A stretch of DNA of 53,270 nucleotides. Origin: Methylobacter sp. (GTDB taxonomy: Bacteria > Pseudomonadota > Gammaproteobacteria > Methylococcales > Methylomonadaceae). Under the pieces are notes generated by a model. That model made no database searches. It had not been told where the DNA came from and saw only the letters and a list, made by a program, of their open reading frames with translations. Numbering within the stretch: position 1 is the stretch's first letter; every line of letters starts with the position of its first letter. The translations under genes and the position numbers were made by a program. The stretch is taken from NCBI RefSeq assembly GCF_023227905.1, contig NZ_JALOCF010000029.1, positions 1-53,270 of the forward strand, in the 5' to 3' direction. Of this stretch, positions 8,287 through 16,524 are shown piece after piece.

Positions 8287-9933
8287 ATGCGTGTCTGTTC
8301 CTATTGCGTCATCGTGTGGTTTTCTCTGGTTGCGGCCTCTCTCTCCGTTCAGGCACAGGATGTGCGCTCGACGGCGTTGCCAGTCGGCTCCGGATCGGGC
8401 CAGATCGGACTCATCATGAGTCCCAACGAGGAATGCCGTGGTCCGGCGACTGTCACACCAGCAAGCGCGGGCAGACTGGCGGTTCTTGATAAGGTGAACC
8501 GAAAGATAGTCGTCGTCGGTGGGCTCGCCCCTGAGGATATTCCACTCCCCGAAGACCTCGTCGAGCCTGCCGACCTCGTTGCAACCACTCGTGGATACGT
8601 AGTAGTGGGAACGCTCGGCGATGTCGTTCTGATCGATGAAAAGGGAAGCGTCCTCGCCCGGAAGAAAGAGGCGCACAACCCTGAGGCCGGCGCGGTTCGT
8701 CTGGTTGCCCTAGCGGCGGGCGGCCTGGCTCTAGAAGACCTTAGTGGCAATCGTATACAGGTCAGCCTGGATCCGGCACAGATTGGAGATCTCATCGAAC
8801 CGGGCTTGGCTACCGCCGGGGCATACACTCGAACCGAACTCACCCCTAATCAGGCCACCATTACAAGCAATGTGATATCCGGCCCGCTCGCATCGATTAC
8901 CCTCACGTCCTCCATGCGAATTGTCAATGTCCGCGTCATGTGGGCCAAGGAGGGCGAAGGAGCATTGGTCTCTTTACAAGAGAGCCGTCAATTACCTAAG
9001 GAGGCTACCTTCGTGCGCCTTATCTCTCTTGATGCCAGCGGGCGCCCTATGTCCGAGACATATCTTGGATGGGAGGTCTTTGCTTGCGAGACCCGGCGCC
9101 CATTCGCCCGACTTATCGATGGGAGAGTCGTTAGCCTCGCATTTCGCGGAAAAAATGAACTGGCGCTAGATGTGCTCTCGTTCGAACCCATGGGAAAGTC
9201 GACACCAAAGGAGTTGGATCAGCACTCAGATGCGACCCTGATCTCTAATGACGAGGATGTGTTTAAAAGACTGGAGAGCCTGAACGGGACCCCGAGCGTG
9301 AGTCCGATTGCCCTAAACCCGATTAGTCGCACAAGCATTCTGCTACGAGGTCATGCACCTTTAACGATCAAATGGCCACTCAAGGTAGCGAACTTCAGTC
9401 ATTCCAATATCAACAACCGCTGCCGTCCGCTCACAGATATCTGGCACCGCCCCCCACGTCTTAATGCAATGCTTGACCATGAAGTGACAGCAATCCCTTA
9501 TAGATGGGGGGGCTATTTTAGCAAGCTTGAGGATTTCAATACTCATCTGGCCAGCGGCCGACTTGCAGGCGATGACTGTACCTGCCGGAATGCGAACTGT
9601 GTTCATCCAAAAGCAACTGGGATGGACTGCTCCGGCTTCATCTCGTACGCATGGCAGACCGGCAACTATTACACAACGGTGAGTTTGCCACGCCTCGAAA
9701 TTAGCACTTCGGTGAGTTGGTCCGACCTTGCACCGGGCGACATTGTCAACAAGGCGGGGAGCCACGTGCGTCTTGTGGAGTCGATCTCCCCGGGGGCTAA
9801 CGGGCGCGTCGTAACAGTGATCGAGTCGGCGGCGAATGAGTCCTGCGGCGGTGTCTGCCGTAGATCCTATCTCGAGAGCGATTTGCGGCAGAGGGGATAC
9901 AAACCACTGCGGCGTCGCAACCTGACGAACTGA
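8287..9933 (+). CDS. exported protein with C-terminal NlpC/P60 domain
   Basis: A probable secreted cell-wall peptidase of 548 residues. A signal peptide (ending LSVQA, residues about 1-23) precedes a 370-residue region rich in short beta repeats (resembling a WD/PQQ-like propeller, about 40-370), then an NlpC/P60-type papain-like domain. The catalytic Cys is Cys448 in MDCSGFISYAW and the His is His493 in GSHVRLVE after LAPGDIV. A Cys-rich insertion (CTCRNANC) lies just before the active site. The ATG at 8287 is chosen because GGGGGTG sits 6 bases upstream; the GTG at 8278 is less likely. It overlaps the next gene by one base (TGATG), so the two are translated together. An attC-like site follows the pair. 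Confidence 0.8.
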   Translation: MRVCSYCVIVWFSLVAASLSVQAQDVRSTALPVGSGSGQIGLIMSPNEECRGPATVTPASAGRLAVLDKVNRKIVVVGGLAPEDIPLPEDLVEPADLVATTRGYVVVGTLGDVVLIDEKGSVLARKKEAHNPEAGAVRLVALAAGGLALEDLSGNRIQVSLDPAQIGDLIEPGLATAGAYTRTELTPNQATITSNVISGPLASITLTSSMRIVNVRVMWAKEGEGALVSLQESRQLPKEATFVRLISLDASGRPMSETYLGWEVFACETRRPFARLIDGRVVSLAFRGKNELALDVLSFEPMGKSTPKELDQHSDATLISNDEDVFKRLESLNGTPSVSPIALNPISRTSILLRGHAPLTIKWPLKVANFSHSNINNRCRPLTDIWHRPPRLNAMLDHEVTAIPYRWGGYFSKLEDFNTHLASGRLAGDDCTCRNANCVHPKATGMDCSGFISYAWQTGNYYTTVSLPRLEISTSVSWSDLAPGDIVNKAGSHVRLVESISPGANGRVVTVIESAANESCGGVCRRSYLESDLRQRGYKPLRRRNLTN

Positions 9934-10964
9934 TGGGAACTGACATGCTGAGAGTCGTACTATTGTTGTGGCTCCTGCTCGGTATGGCCATTAAGGGGCA
10001 GGCGCAAACGCCTGACTCCTCTTGCATCTTCGCAGCTAATGGGCCTGCGACCGTGTACATCGAGTACAGATATGTCACGAGTGAAGGTGAAGGACTCGAA
10101 ACGGGCAGTGGGTTCATCATCTCGCCTGCCGGACATGTCATTACTGCTGCTCATGTCGTGAGTCCCCGCATCAAGGACGTCTCGGTACAGTCCTCTAAGG
10201 TTTCCGTTCGCGTAGGCGGTCGGTTGAACCCGGCGGTTGAGGCAACAGTTCCTGTCCGCGACTCTTCGGTCGACTTGGCGCTTCTGCAATTACCTACACG
10301 GCCCGGTACAAACACCTGGCCGACCGTTGATATCGGAAACCAAGTCACCCTCCCGATCGGCGCAGGCCTAATCGGCTTAGGCTTCGGGTCTACCGGAGAC
10401 CTCGCCGTTGTACCGGCGGGTGAGAAGACTGCGAACAACACCATCATCGATGGCCAGTTGAAGCCGTGGTGGCAGACAAACTTGGCGCTCAATCCGGGAA
10501 ACAGCGGCGGCCCAATTTTCGGACAGCTTGGGACGGTAGTCGGTGTTGCTGTCGCAAAGAACGACGGCGCGCAGTTAGTGACCTATATAATCCCAATCTC
10601 CCGGGCTCAGCATCTCATCGACGCCGCCGCTGTGGCTTCGGCGCAGGCAGGGGGGCGATGCGCGGTTTTTCCGGAATGCCGGCACGCCAGTCATGAGATT
10701 CAGGGGTACACCGTTGACGATTTCAAAAGCAAGTGGGGCGATTGGCGGAGCGGAGGCTACAATAGAGGTGCTTTTTGTAATGACTTTCTTGCCGAATTGC
10801 AGTTGACTTATCCTGCTTCAACCTTCACCTTCGTCAGAGATGATGAACAGAGCCGGGATACCCAGCCTCCTTTTCGAGTAATCGAGTATCGCTACTTTTG
10901 CGAGTTTCAACGGCGCGAAAACCCCATTTACGAATTGAAGCGAAGCATCGCCTGCCTGCAATAA
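9933..10964 (+). CDS. exported trypsin-like serine protease (HtrA/S1C-type)
   Basis: An exported serine protease of 343 residues. A signal peptide (about 1-24, ending GQAQ) is followed by a chymotrypsin-fold domain with all three catalytic residues: His74 in TAAHVV, Asp114 in VDLALL and Ser191 in NPGNSGGPIFG. No PDZ domain follows; instead there is a 110-residue C-terminal Cys-containing extension (about 235-343) of unknown role. The gene overlaps the preceding NlpC/P60 gene by one base, so the two products probably work together in the envelope. An alternative ATG at 9945 would shorten the signal peptide. A 7-bp hairpin (11007-11025) and an attC-like site lie downstream. Confidence 0.85.
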   Translation: MGTDMLRVVLLLWLLLGMAIKGQAQTPDSSCIFAANGPATVYIEYRYVTSEGEGLETGSGFIISPAGHVITAAHVVSPRIKDVSVQSSKVSVRVGGRLNPAVEATVPVRDSSVDLALLQLPTRPGTNTWPTVDIGNQVTLPIGAGLIGLGFGSTGDLAVVPAGEKTANNTIIDGQLKPWWQTNLALNPGNSGGPIFGQLGTVVGVAVAKNDGAQLVTYIIPISRAQHLIDAAAVASAQAGGRCAVFPECRHASHEIQGYTVDDFKSKWGDWRSGGYNRGAFCNDFLAELQLTYPASTFTFVRDDEQSRDTQPPFRVIEYRYFCEFQRRENPIYELKRSIACLQ

Positions 10965-11069
10965 CGGGGACTATGCATTAGCACTTTTGCCTATATCGGT
11001 ATAAACGCCGAGGAAAAGCCTCGGCTGGATGCAGCGAGCCTGTGTCCGCCGGAATACCTGGAAGCGAAA

Positions 11070-11149
11070 ACGCCCAACCCGTCTTTGAGCTGACCGTCCA
11101 GCAGCGTCGCTTCGCGCCTCTGTTATCGGCAGCTTAATTCTAGCGTTAA
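11070..11149 (+). other. attC-like recombination site 1
   Basis: The 80-base site begins with GCCCAAC (RYYYAAC) and ends with GTTAAAT (GTTRRRY). Between them TTGAGCTGACCG and CGGCAGCTTAA pair imperfectly, leaving one unpaired base, the strand-choosing feature of attC folds. It lies 105 bases after the serine protease stop, where a cassette attC is expected. Confidence 0.6.
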
Positions 11150-11310
11150 ATGTCTGCTCTTGAGCCTTTACCCGACTTTTACTGAGATTTATTGATCGTC
11201 CATTTTTGGCCGAACTGAGACCGTCAGTGCCAATTCAAACGAAGGTTTTGAAGCTGTCAGATCAAGTTCATATTTTTACAAATATGATCAACCCGATAGT
11301 GGTTAGCTGC

Positions 11311-11341
11311 TGGAAAATTTAAACGCTCTTTTGTTGTAAAA
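11311..11341 (+). repeat. 31-nt inverted repeat, left copy
   Basis: It matches the reverse complement of 16174-16204 at 28 of 31 bases. The pair brackets the IS debris and the two downstream integron cassettes, and may be the outer ends of an older insertion or IS. Confidence 0.65.
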
Positions 11342-11362
11342 TTAGTAAATATTCCACGCTCT

Positions 11363-11812
11363 TTAACAGGCCACGGCATCGGTTACCGAGGAAATCAGCG
11401 TAGGCGAGACCTCGGTACCGTACATTTCTGCCAGATGCGCCTGAATCTCCCGGACCGTCATGCCTCGGGCATACAGCGACAGGATCTTGTCGTCGAAACC
11501 GTTCCAGCGGGTCTGGTGCTTGGGGATAATCTGAGGCTCGAAACTGCCTTGGCGATCACGAGGGATTTCAAGCGGTAGCTCACCGAATTCCCCCTTGAGG
11601 GTTTTCTTGGATTTACCGTTGCGGGTGTTGCCAGCCGGATTGGCAACCGGTTCATGCCGGGCGTGACCGAGGTGATCGGCCAGCTCAACTTCAAGGACTC
11701 GTTCCACCAACCGCTTGGTCTACTGCTTTAAAATTCCGTGTTCACCCATCAGGTCTTCGGGTTTCTTGTAATTAGCCAGCAGGCTGTCGATTAATTCATT
11801 GCTTACGGTCAT
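11363..11812 (-). pseudogene. IS256-family transposase, N-terminal fragment
   Basis: The first ~150 residues of a Mutator-type (IS256) transposase, starting at the ATG at 11812 with a typical opening, MTVSNELIDSLLANYKKPED. A TAG stop interrupts it after GILKQ, at the point where related proteins read leucine. The frame then continues to 11363 with the conserved stretch LEVELADHLGH...GNTRNGKSKKTL and a helix-turn-helix (ARGMTVREIQAHL). It ends inside the domain, before the DDE residues. It is therefore both nonsense-mutated and 3'-truncated, and cannot act. Confidence 0.85.
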
Positions 11813-11895
11813 TTCTAACTCCTTGCTAAAGTACTGGCAGTTTCCCGCCAAATGACCGTTTACACAAAAATTCTTACACCCTCGGAAAGCTGAGT

Positions 11896-11999
11896 ATTAT
11901 TGATTATTTGGCTTTCTATAATGGTCAGCGCGCACACTCAAAATTAGGCTATCAATCCCGCTGGAATTTGAGCGGGAATTCTACAAGAAGACTGCTTAA
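11896..11999 (+). pseudogene. IS3-family OrfB, C-terminal remnant
   Basis: The frame reads DYLAFYNGQRAHSKLGYQS, then after loss of one base PLEFEREFYKKTA and a stop. This is the classical end of an IS3-family OrfB integrase core (YN..R.HS.LG..SP..FE). The rest of the element is gone, and the IS end follows at 12000-12029. Confidence 0.85.
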
Positions 12000-12029
12000 G
12001 AAAGTGTCCGGTTTTATTAGGCCATTACA
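11985..12029 (+). repeat. IS3-family right end, left copy
   Basis: The last codons of OrfB plus the terminal repeat. The reverse complement of 16099-16143 matches it with about five differences, so two IS3 ends of the same type face each other across the cassette region. Confidence 0.8.
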
Positions 12030-12186
12030 CTCTTTTCAAGAGCGGTGTCAGGTCAAGTATGTACTAATATAGTTTTAATCACACCTAGTAAGTCAAGTTC
12101 TTCGTCTTTTTCACTCTATTTTCACTCTATTTTAATTTGCAACTGCATCAGTTCGAGTTTAAATGTTCACACCTAGATAATAATTT

Positions 12187-12193
12187 GTTAGGC
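12187..12193 (+). other. cassette boundary (GTTAGGC)
   Basis: It matches the GTTRRRY core at which integron cassettes join. The DUF1353/metallopeptidase cassette would start at 12188 and end inside attC-like site 2. No attC hairpin or attI is recognisable immediately upstream, where IS3 debris ends, so the left partner site may have been destroyed. From 12030 to 12186 nothing else is seen. Confidence 0.5.
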
Positions 12194-12266
12194 GTCAAGT
12201 TCAGCATTATTCGTGAACGGTAGACGAACCGGCATAAATGAATGACCTGTCAACAGGAGAATTAAG

Positions 12267-12851
12267 ATGATCATCAGAACTCGGCTACTCATTGAGAGAG
12301 TCGTCATCCTGTTTTGCTTACTCTCGAGCGCTTTCGCAACAGCGAAAGATTACGACGAGTTTCAGCTCGGTAAACTAGAAGGTAAGCTTATTGTTCAGTG
12401 GATCGGACCTGATCAGTTTCTTTTCATTCCTGACAGACAGAAGCCACTCAAATTTACTCGTAGCAACGGCAGCGTCATTCAGCCCGGTCGAATGTTAACC
12501 GATGGAGGGTCTATCCCTCGCCCGATTTGGATACTGAGGAACTACTCCCCTTGGGGTTACGCACCTGCGTTCATTGTTCACGATTGGCTCTTCGATATGA
12601 AGCACTGCAAGCTGCCTGGGTACGAGGCTTTCTCACATCGTGATGCAGCCGATGTCATGGCGGAAGTCATGAAATCGATGATGGAGACCAAGCTTGTCGC
12701 AGTTGACAAGGCGACATTATTCTCCATGCACCTCGCTGTCAGTTCGCCGATCGCAGAGCGGCTGTGGAAGGAGGGGAAATGTGTTCCACCACCGGCGGAC
12801 TTCGGAGCAAAGAAGCCCATTGCTGAGTATGAACTTGACTTCGATAAATAA
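12267..12851 (+). CDS. DUF1353 family exported protein
   Basis: A 194-residue protein of the DUF1353 family (PF07087), of unknown function, often found in phage and accessory regions. The family core is plain: LTDGGSIPRPIW (about 77-88) followed by HDWLFD (105-110), whose Asp and His residues are good candidates for metal binding. A hydrophobic N-terminus (residues about 8-26, ending ATA) suggests export, which is unusual for phage members of this family. GGAG lies 9 bases before the ATG. It is separated by only 6 bases from the metallopeptidase gene, so the two form one cassette unit between GTTAGGC at 12187 and attC-like site 2. Confidence 0.8.
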   Translation: MIIRTRLLIERVVILFCLLSSAFATAKDYDEFQLGKLEGKLIVQWIGPDQFLFIPDRQKPLKFTRSNGSVIQPGRMLTDGGSIPRPIWILRNYSPWGYAPAFIVHDWLFDMKHCKLPGYEAFSHRDAADVMAEVMKSMMETKLVAVDKATLFSMHLAVSSPIAERLWKEGKCVPPPADFGAKKPIAEYELDFDK

Positions 12852-12857
12852 AGCGCT

Positions 12858-14264
12858 ATGACTGACCGATGGTTAACAGTTCTGCTATCTTCTTTTATAC
12901 TCAGCGTATCCGCCTATGTCACAGCCAGTCCTGACGCGGTACAACAGTCCAATCACGTTTCACTTACTTCGGGATATAAGTACCAGTCTGACATAGCTGG
13001 ATCCGCGTATGAGTGGTTGGAAGAACAGCAACGACGTGCTTATGGGAAGTCGCAAAAACCTCCGTCTCTTTCCGATCTACAGCGCATAATAAAAGCACTG
13101 CCTAGGCGCGAAGAATGGGAATCAGCTAGCGATATTCTAAGTGCCGCAAAGTTGGAAGAGGTGACACTTCCAACCCGTTACGAGGAGATTGGTGCCTACT
13201 TCCTGACACAGAACATTTCCCAGAGCGTCCGCGATGCCATAAGGCGCAAAACACAGGCTGAAAAAGTCCCTATGATTGTATGGGGCACGCTCCCCACTGG
13301 CGAGGTCAATGCCGCGGCACAGAAAATTGGCGCTGAGAATCTTGTAATCCTCAATCGCGGTCTGTTCACGTTTCTCTATGGCACGCTCTTAACCTCTGAT
13401 AGAACAATCTCTATCACAGAAGTAGAGGGCAACGTATCTCTGAATTTTTCAGAGAGTGAGTTCCATCGCGCAGTTTCTGAAAATTCGTCGCTAACCAACG
13501 ACTTCACCAGAATATTAGTTGCCTTCGCAAATCGGTCCGATGTTCCGGACATTGTGTTTGCCACGAACCACGAGGCGCCTTTAGTAATAAGGCAGCTTAA
13601 TTCAGTGGAACGTTTCATCGTTGCACACGAGTTTGGACACGTACTATCTGGCGACACTCAGCGTGGGTTAAGGATGCTTAGCCTGCCAGAAGCAACGGGA
13701 GGGGGTTGGAGACAGGTTGAATCCAGCGCTCTAGATTGGTCGCAAGAACTGAAAGCCGATGCAATTGGGATAGAACTTGGCGCTTTAGCAAGGACGCGTG
13801 ATGAGTCAGGATCAGTAAGTGCTCAAGTTCCATTGTTCGAAGTAATCTCAGCCTATGCACCGATACTCTTCTTGACTATTGCCGACGCACTAGAGGACGC
13901 GACCTTCTGCAACGGCAGCGGGCAGGGAACGAGAGACATGCTTCCCAAAGATGTAGTTGAGAGATTGGTCGCAAAGGCTCAGGCTGCACGAGAAAGCAAT
14001 GAAGCCCCTTCTCACGATGACGCAGACGTCAAGAGACTTGGATGCCGTCTGCGGAGCCATCCTCCCGCATGGCTTCGAGCTGAATTAATCGTTTCTAGCG
14101 TTGATAAGAAATTCAATAGACCGCCGCTGCGACCGTCAGAAGATGCCCTACTCGCAAAGGCACTCATCAGCAACACTCAAGCGCTAAGTAGGTTTGTGCG
14201 GAATCGGGTTCAAAGCGAACTTATATCAAGCGCTGAAAATCGTCCAGGACATACCCCACCGTGA
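12858..14264 (+). CDS. exported zinc metallopeptidase, M48-like
   Basis: A 468-residue protein with a signal peptide (about 1-24) and a zinc protease motif: HEFGH at 257-261 and, 36 residues on, E297-L-K-A-D301. This HExxH...ExxxD arrangement is that of gluzincins such as M48. It lacks the transmembrane helices of HtpX-type enzymes, so it should act in the periplasm or outside. The 200 residues before the motif and the 160 after it are not recognised. It follows the DUF1353 gene by 6 bases and ends 1 base before attC-like site 2, as expected for a cassette gene. No obvious ribosome site precedes it, which fits translational coupling. Confidence 0.75.
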   Translation: MTDRWLTVLLSSFILSVSAYVTASPDAVQQSNHVSLTSGYKYQSDIAGSAYEWLEEQQRRAYGKSQKPPSLSDLQRIIKALPRREEWESASDILSAAKLEEVTLPTRYEEIGAYFLTQNISQSVRDAIRRKTQAEKVPMIVWGTLPTGEVNAAAQKIGAENLVILNRGLFTFLYGTLLTSDRTISITEVEGNVSLNFSESEFHRAVSENSSLTNDFTRILVAFANRSDVPDIVFATNHEAPLVIRQLNSVERFIVAHEFGHVLSGDTQRGLRMLSLPEATGGGWRQVESSALDWSQELKADAIGIELGALARTRDESGSVSAQVPLFEVISAYAPILFLTIADALEDATFCNGSGQGTRDMLPKDVVERLVAKAQAARESNEAPSHDDADVKRLGCRLRSHPPAWLRAELIVSSVDKKFNRPPLRPSEDALLAKALISNTQALSRFVRNRVQSELISSAENRPGHTPP

Positions 14265-14265
14265 C

Positions 14266-14330
14266 GCCCAACACTGCAGTCAACCGGACGCCCCGCAGAA
14301 GCGGCGCACCGGTTACCTTGAACGTTAGAC
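14266..14330 (+). other. attC-like recombination site 2
   Basis: The 65-base site opens with GCCCAAC and closes with GTTAGAC. Inner arms CAACCGG and CCGGTTAC pair, and GC-rich arms around CCCCGCAGAAGCGG form the tip. It starts right after the metallopeptidase stop codon. This is the most typical attC in the window. Confidence 0.8.
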
Positions 14331-14528
14331 TGTCGAATTACTTAGGTTGTTCTCACAACAACCAGAATGGATGAGGGTAATTTCCGAAGCAATTATGACG
14401 GTAACTTCGAAATTGCAAGTTAATAGCTTGAAATGCTAGAACTAATAAGGTTTCGTTAGATATGTAAACCGTCCTCGTACATATGCTGATATTCCAAAAT
14501 TAGAGGGCTTATAATTTAGGAGAACATT
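14331..14528. promoter_or_regulatory. cassette leader before the amidase gene
   Basis: 198 AT-rich bases between attC-like site 2 and the amidase gene, longer than a usual cassette leader, so the gene may carry its own promoter. No -35/-10 pair was convincing. AGGAG ends 6 bases before the ATG at 14529. Confidence 0.3.
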
Positions 14529-15170
14529 ATGACAAATTTTATAGTTACCGTAGACAGTCTTTATTTACGTGATGCGCCTAAAAAGGATGGAAGTGAAATA
14601 ATTGGTGTATTGCACAAAAATGATATTGTTACATCAGTAGGGCCTAATAGTGGAAATTGGGAAAATGTTAAGACGGCAGATGGTAAAACAGGCTGGGCAT
14701 CAAATGCGTATCTGCAAGTAACGGATGAAACTACTAAACAATACTTTCCATGGTTTGAAAAAGCCATTGAAGAATATAACAAACATATTAAAGAAATAGC
14801 AGGTAGTGGTGATAATTCCCGTATCGTTGAGTATTTGCGCTCAACCGATCTTGGTAGTGTTTCTGCAAAAAATGATGAAACTCCTTGGTGTTCAGCATTT
14901 GTGAATTGGTGTGTTGAGCAATCAGATAAACAAGGAACGAATTCAGCGTGGGCGCGTTCTTGGTTGACATGGGGTAAAGAAACGGAAATGCCTATTAAAG
15001 GTTGTATCGCTGTTTTTAAACGGCCGCCTAATCCTTCTTCTGGGCACGTTGCCTTTTTTGTTTCACAAACTAATACTCACGTTAAAGTGCTTGGTGGTAA
15101 TCAAAGTGATTCAGTAAGTATCACTGCATATCCTGCCGATAGATTACTTAGTTATCGCATTCCTAACTAA
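14529..15170 (+). CDS. SH3b + TIGR02594-type peptidoglycan amidase/peptidase
   Basis: A 213-residue two-domain protein. Residues 3-64 are a bacterial SH3 (SH3b) domain, a wall-binding module. Residues about 75-213 match the TIGR02594/CHAP-like family: catalytic Cys121 in TPWCSAFVNWC, His173 in SGHVAFF and the closing GGNQSDSVSI. Such enzymes cut peptide cross-links of peptidoglycan. There is no signal peptide, so the protein either stays inside or leaves by a dedicated machine, as secreted amidase toxins do. The next gene, 9 bases on, encodes a small exported protein. The AT-rich base composition differs from the eCIS genes. The pair is followed by attC-like site 3. Confidence 0.82.
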   Translation: MTNFIVTVDSLYLRDAPKKDGSEIIGVLHKNDIVTSVGPNSGNWENVKTADGKTGWASNAYLQVTDETTKQYFPWFEKAIEEYNKHIKEIAGSGDNSRIVEYLRSTDLGSVSAKNDETPWCSAFVNWCVEQSDKQGTNSAWARSWLTWGKETEMPIKGCIAVFKRPPNPSSGHVAFFVSQTNTHVKVLGGNQSDSVSITAYPADRLLSYRIPN

Positions 15171-15179
15171 TTTGATTGG

Positions 15180-15590
15180 ATGTGCATTATGTATCCCTTT
15201 TTACTTGCGCTGCTCCTTCTCAGCAGTTTGTTAAGTAGTGCGGCGACGGCAGATGTTATTGGCATACCTGTCATGGTGGGCGGTGAAAAGAACTTAGATG
15301 CTTGTACGGGATTGGGTATTGTTTTTGGACTTAATCCTCAAAGCGATAATTTTCTTGCAGTGCGTTCGGGGACAAATAGCCGATATGCCTTGATTGATAA
15401 ACTGTATGAAGGTCAGCAAGTATTTATTTGTCAAACGTCAGCAGATGGTAAATGGTTAGGTGTGGTTTACAGTCATAATAAAAATGCTGATTGCGGAGTC
15501 AATAGCCCGATAAATCCTGCTCAAGTCTATTCGGGCCAGTGCAAATCAGGTTGGGTTTATGGGCGGTGGATTAAAATTGTTGCAGGATGA
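15180..15590 (+). CDS. small exported SH3-like protein, possible immunity protein
   Basis: A 136-residue protein with a signal peptide (about 1-24, ending ATADV). The mature part is about 112 residues with four Cys (DACTG, FICQT, DCGVN, QCKSG) that can form two disulfides, and it has SH3-like features (LAVRSGTN, then GWVYGRWIKI at the end). Its function is not known. Its place directly after an unexported peptidoglycan amidase gene is the layout of amidase effector-immunity pairs, where the immunity protein sits in the periplasm. That role is inference. It shares the cassette with the amidase. Confidence 0.7.
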   Translation: MCIMYPFLLALLLLSSLLSSAATADVIGIPVMVGGEKNLDACTGLGIVFGLNPQSDNFLAVRSGTNSRYALIDKLYEGQQVFICQTSADGKWLGVVYSHNKNADCGVNSPINPAQVYSGQCKSGWVYGRWIKIVAG

Positions 15591-15650
15591 TTAATCAAAT
15601 TTATCTGCCTTTTTTGTGGGCGATTGTTTAAGTTTGGGTGAACATATCTA

Positions 15651-15774
15651 GCCCAACAAGCCAGTCAAAGGGACGCGCCGCCCAGTGGCGGTTTTGGAGT
15701 TTCGTTTTTTATCAAGGCCAGGCGGCTTCGCTTAAGCCCACTGAGGCGGTGCGTCCCTTACCGTAACGTTAGAT
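15651..15774 (+). other. attC-like recombination site 3
   Basis: The 124-base site opens with GCCCAAC and closes with GTTAGAT. Long arms pair: AAAGGGACGCGCC near the start with GGTGCGTCCCTTA near the end, and the middle contains further complementary arms (CGCCTGG type). It lies 60 bases after the SH3-like gene. Confidence 0.8.
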
Positions 15775-15805
15775 TTTCTTCGGAAAAGAAAAAGGAGAAT
15801 AAGCA

Positions 15806-15961
15806 ATGCAAAGTGTAATGTGGTTAATGTTGTTGGACGAAGCCGCTATCGCGGAGAACACCCCGCCGAACAGCCACCCGATAAAACAATTAAAATTTAA
15901 CCTCAAGCCTCTCAACCAGAGGGATCGTTTAGCATTAAATAATGAGGTTACCCAACAATGA
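15806..15961 (+). CDS. small hypothetical protein (possible cassette ORF)
   Basis: A 51-residue frame starting 8 bases after AAGGAG and 32 bases after attC-like site 3. The protein has no recognised domain: a short Met/Leu-rich start, then a basic middle. It may be the leftover start of a third cassette cut by later insertions. The final TGA overlaps the next fragment's ATG. Confidence 0.35.
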   Translation: MQSVMWLMLLDEAAIAENTPPNSHPIKQLKFNLKPLNQRDRLALNNEVTQQ

Positions 15962-16059
15962 CATCATCCGAAACAGAGTTCAAGCAAAACTATCAAACGC
16001 ATCTTAAACACCTTAAATGTTGGCACCGATTGAAAATTGACCAGGGAGAATCTGTATAG
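15958..16059 (+). pseudogene. core-binding fragment of a tyrosine recombinase
   Basis: 33 codons beginning MTSSETEFKQNYQTHLKHLK and then breaking off. The sequence resembles the N-terminal start of phage-integrase-like proteins found with IS91-type elements. Everything after residue ~20 has diverged and a stop follows, so it is a dead fragment. Confidence 0.45.
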
Positions 16060-16098
16060 CGTACTCTACAGCATTGGAATAGTCGACCAGACTGAGTT

Positions 16099-16143
16099 GT
16101 AATGGTCAACAAAAACTGGACACTTTCTTAAGCAGTCTTCTTA
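16099..16143 (-). repeat. IS3-family right end, right copy
   Basis: Inverted copy of 11985-12029. On the minus strand it still reads the last OrfB codons (YKKTA, stop) before the terminal repeat. The rest of the element is absent. Confidence 0.8.
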
Positions 16144-16173
16144 TAGTGGAAAACGGCACCTAAATTTTTCCAC

Positions 16174-16204
16174 TTTTATAACAAAAGAGCTCTTAAATTT
16201 TCCA
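16174..16204 (-). repeat. 31-nt inverted repeat, right copy
   Basis: It matches 11311-11341 inverted at 28 of 31 bases. From here to 16524 (about 320 bases) no gene was found; this stretch must hold the promoter of the sigma-54 activator gene. Confidence 0.65.
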
Positions 16205-16524
16205 TCAACTCCCGCTATCATATTGATAGTATTGCATATGCTAATTTTTTAACTGGGAAATTCAACGCTGTTTGATGACAAATATTGAAAGCCATTTTCC
16301 ACATTAAGACATTAAAGAGTTTAGCGTGAAAAAAACTCCCACAGAGCTAACTGCTTCGACTCTGTAGTATATATTCAAGTCCCTGAATGTTTTTTTTCGG
16401 TTGATAAAAATTATGTGAGAAGCAATGAGAAAATACAGATCCCAGGCATCTTCAAATCAACAAAGCAGCATAACTGGCTCCTGCAGTTACGTTGGCAGCA
16501 TGATTGACACCACTTTCATGTTCT

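Noticed and set aside
16492..16508. Sigma-54-like sequence TGGCAGCATGATTGAC before the activator gene
   Set aside because: The invariant GC of the -12 box is GA here, and the site lies only about 17 bases before the chosen start codon, leaving no room for a leader.
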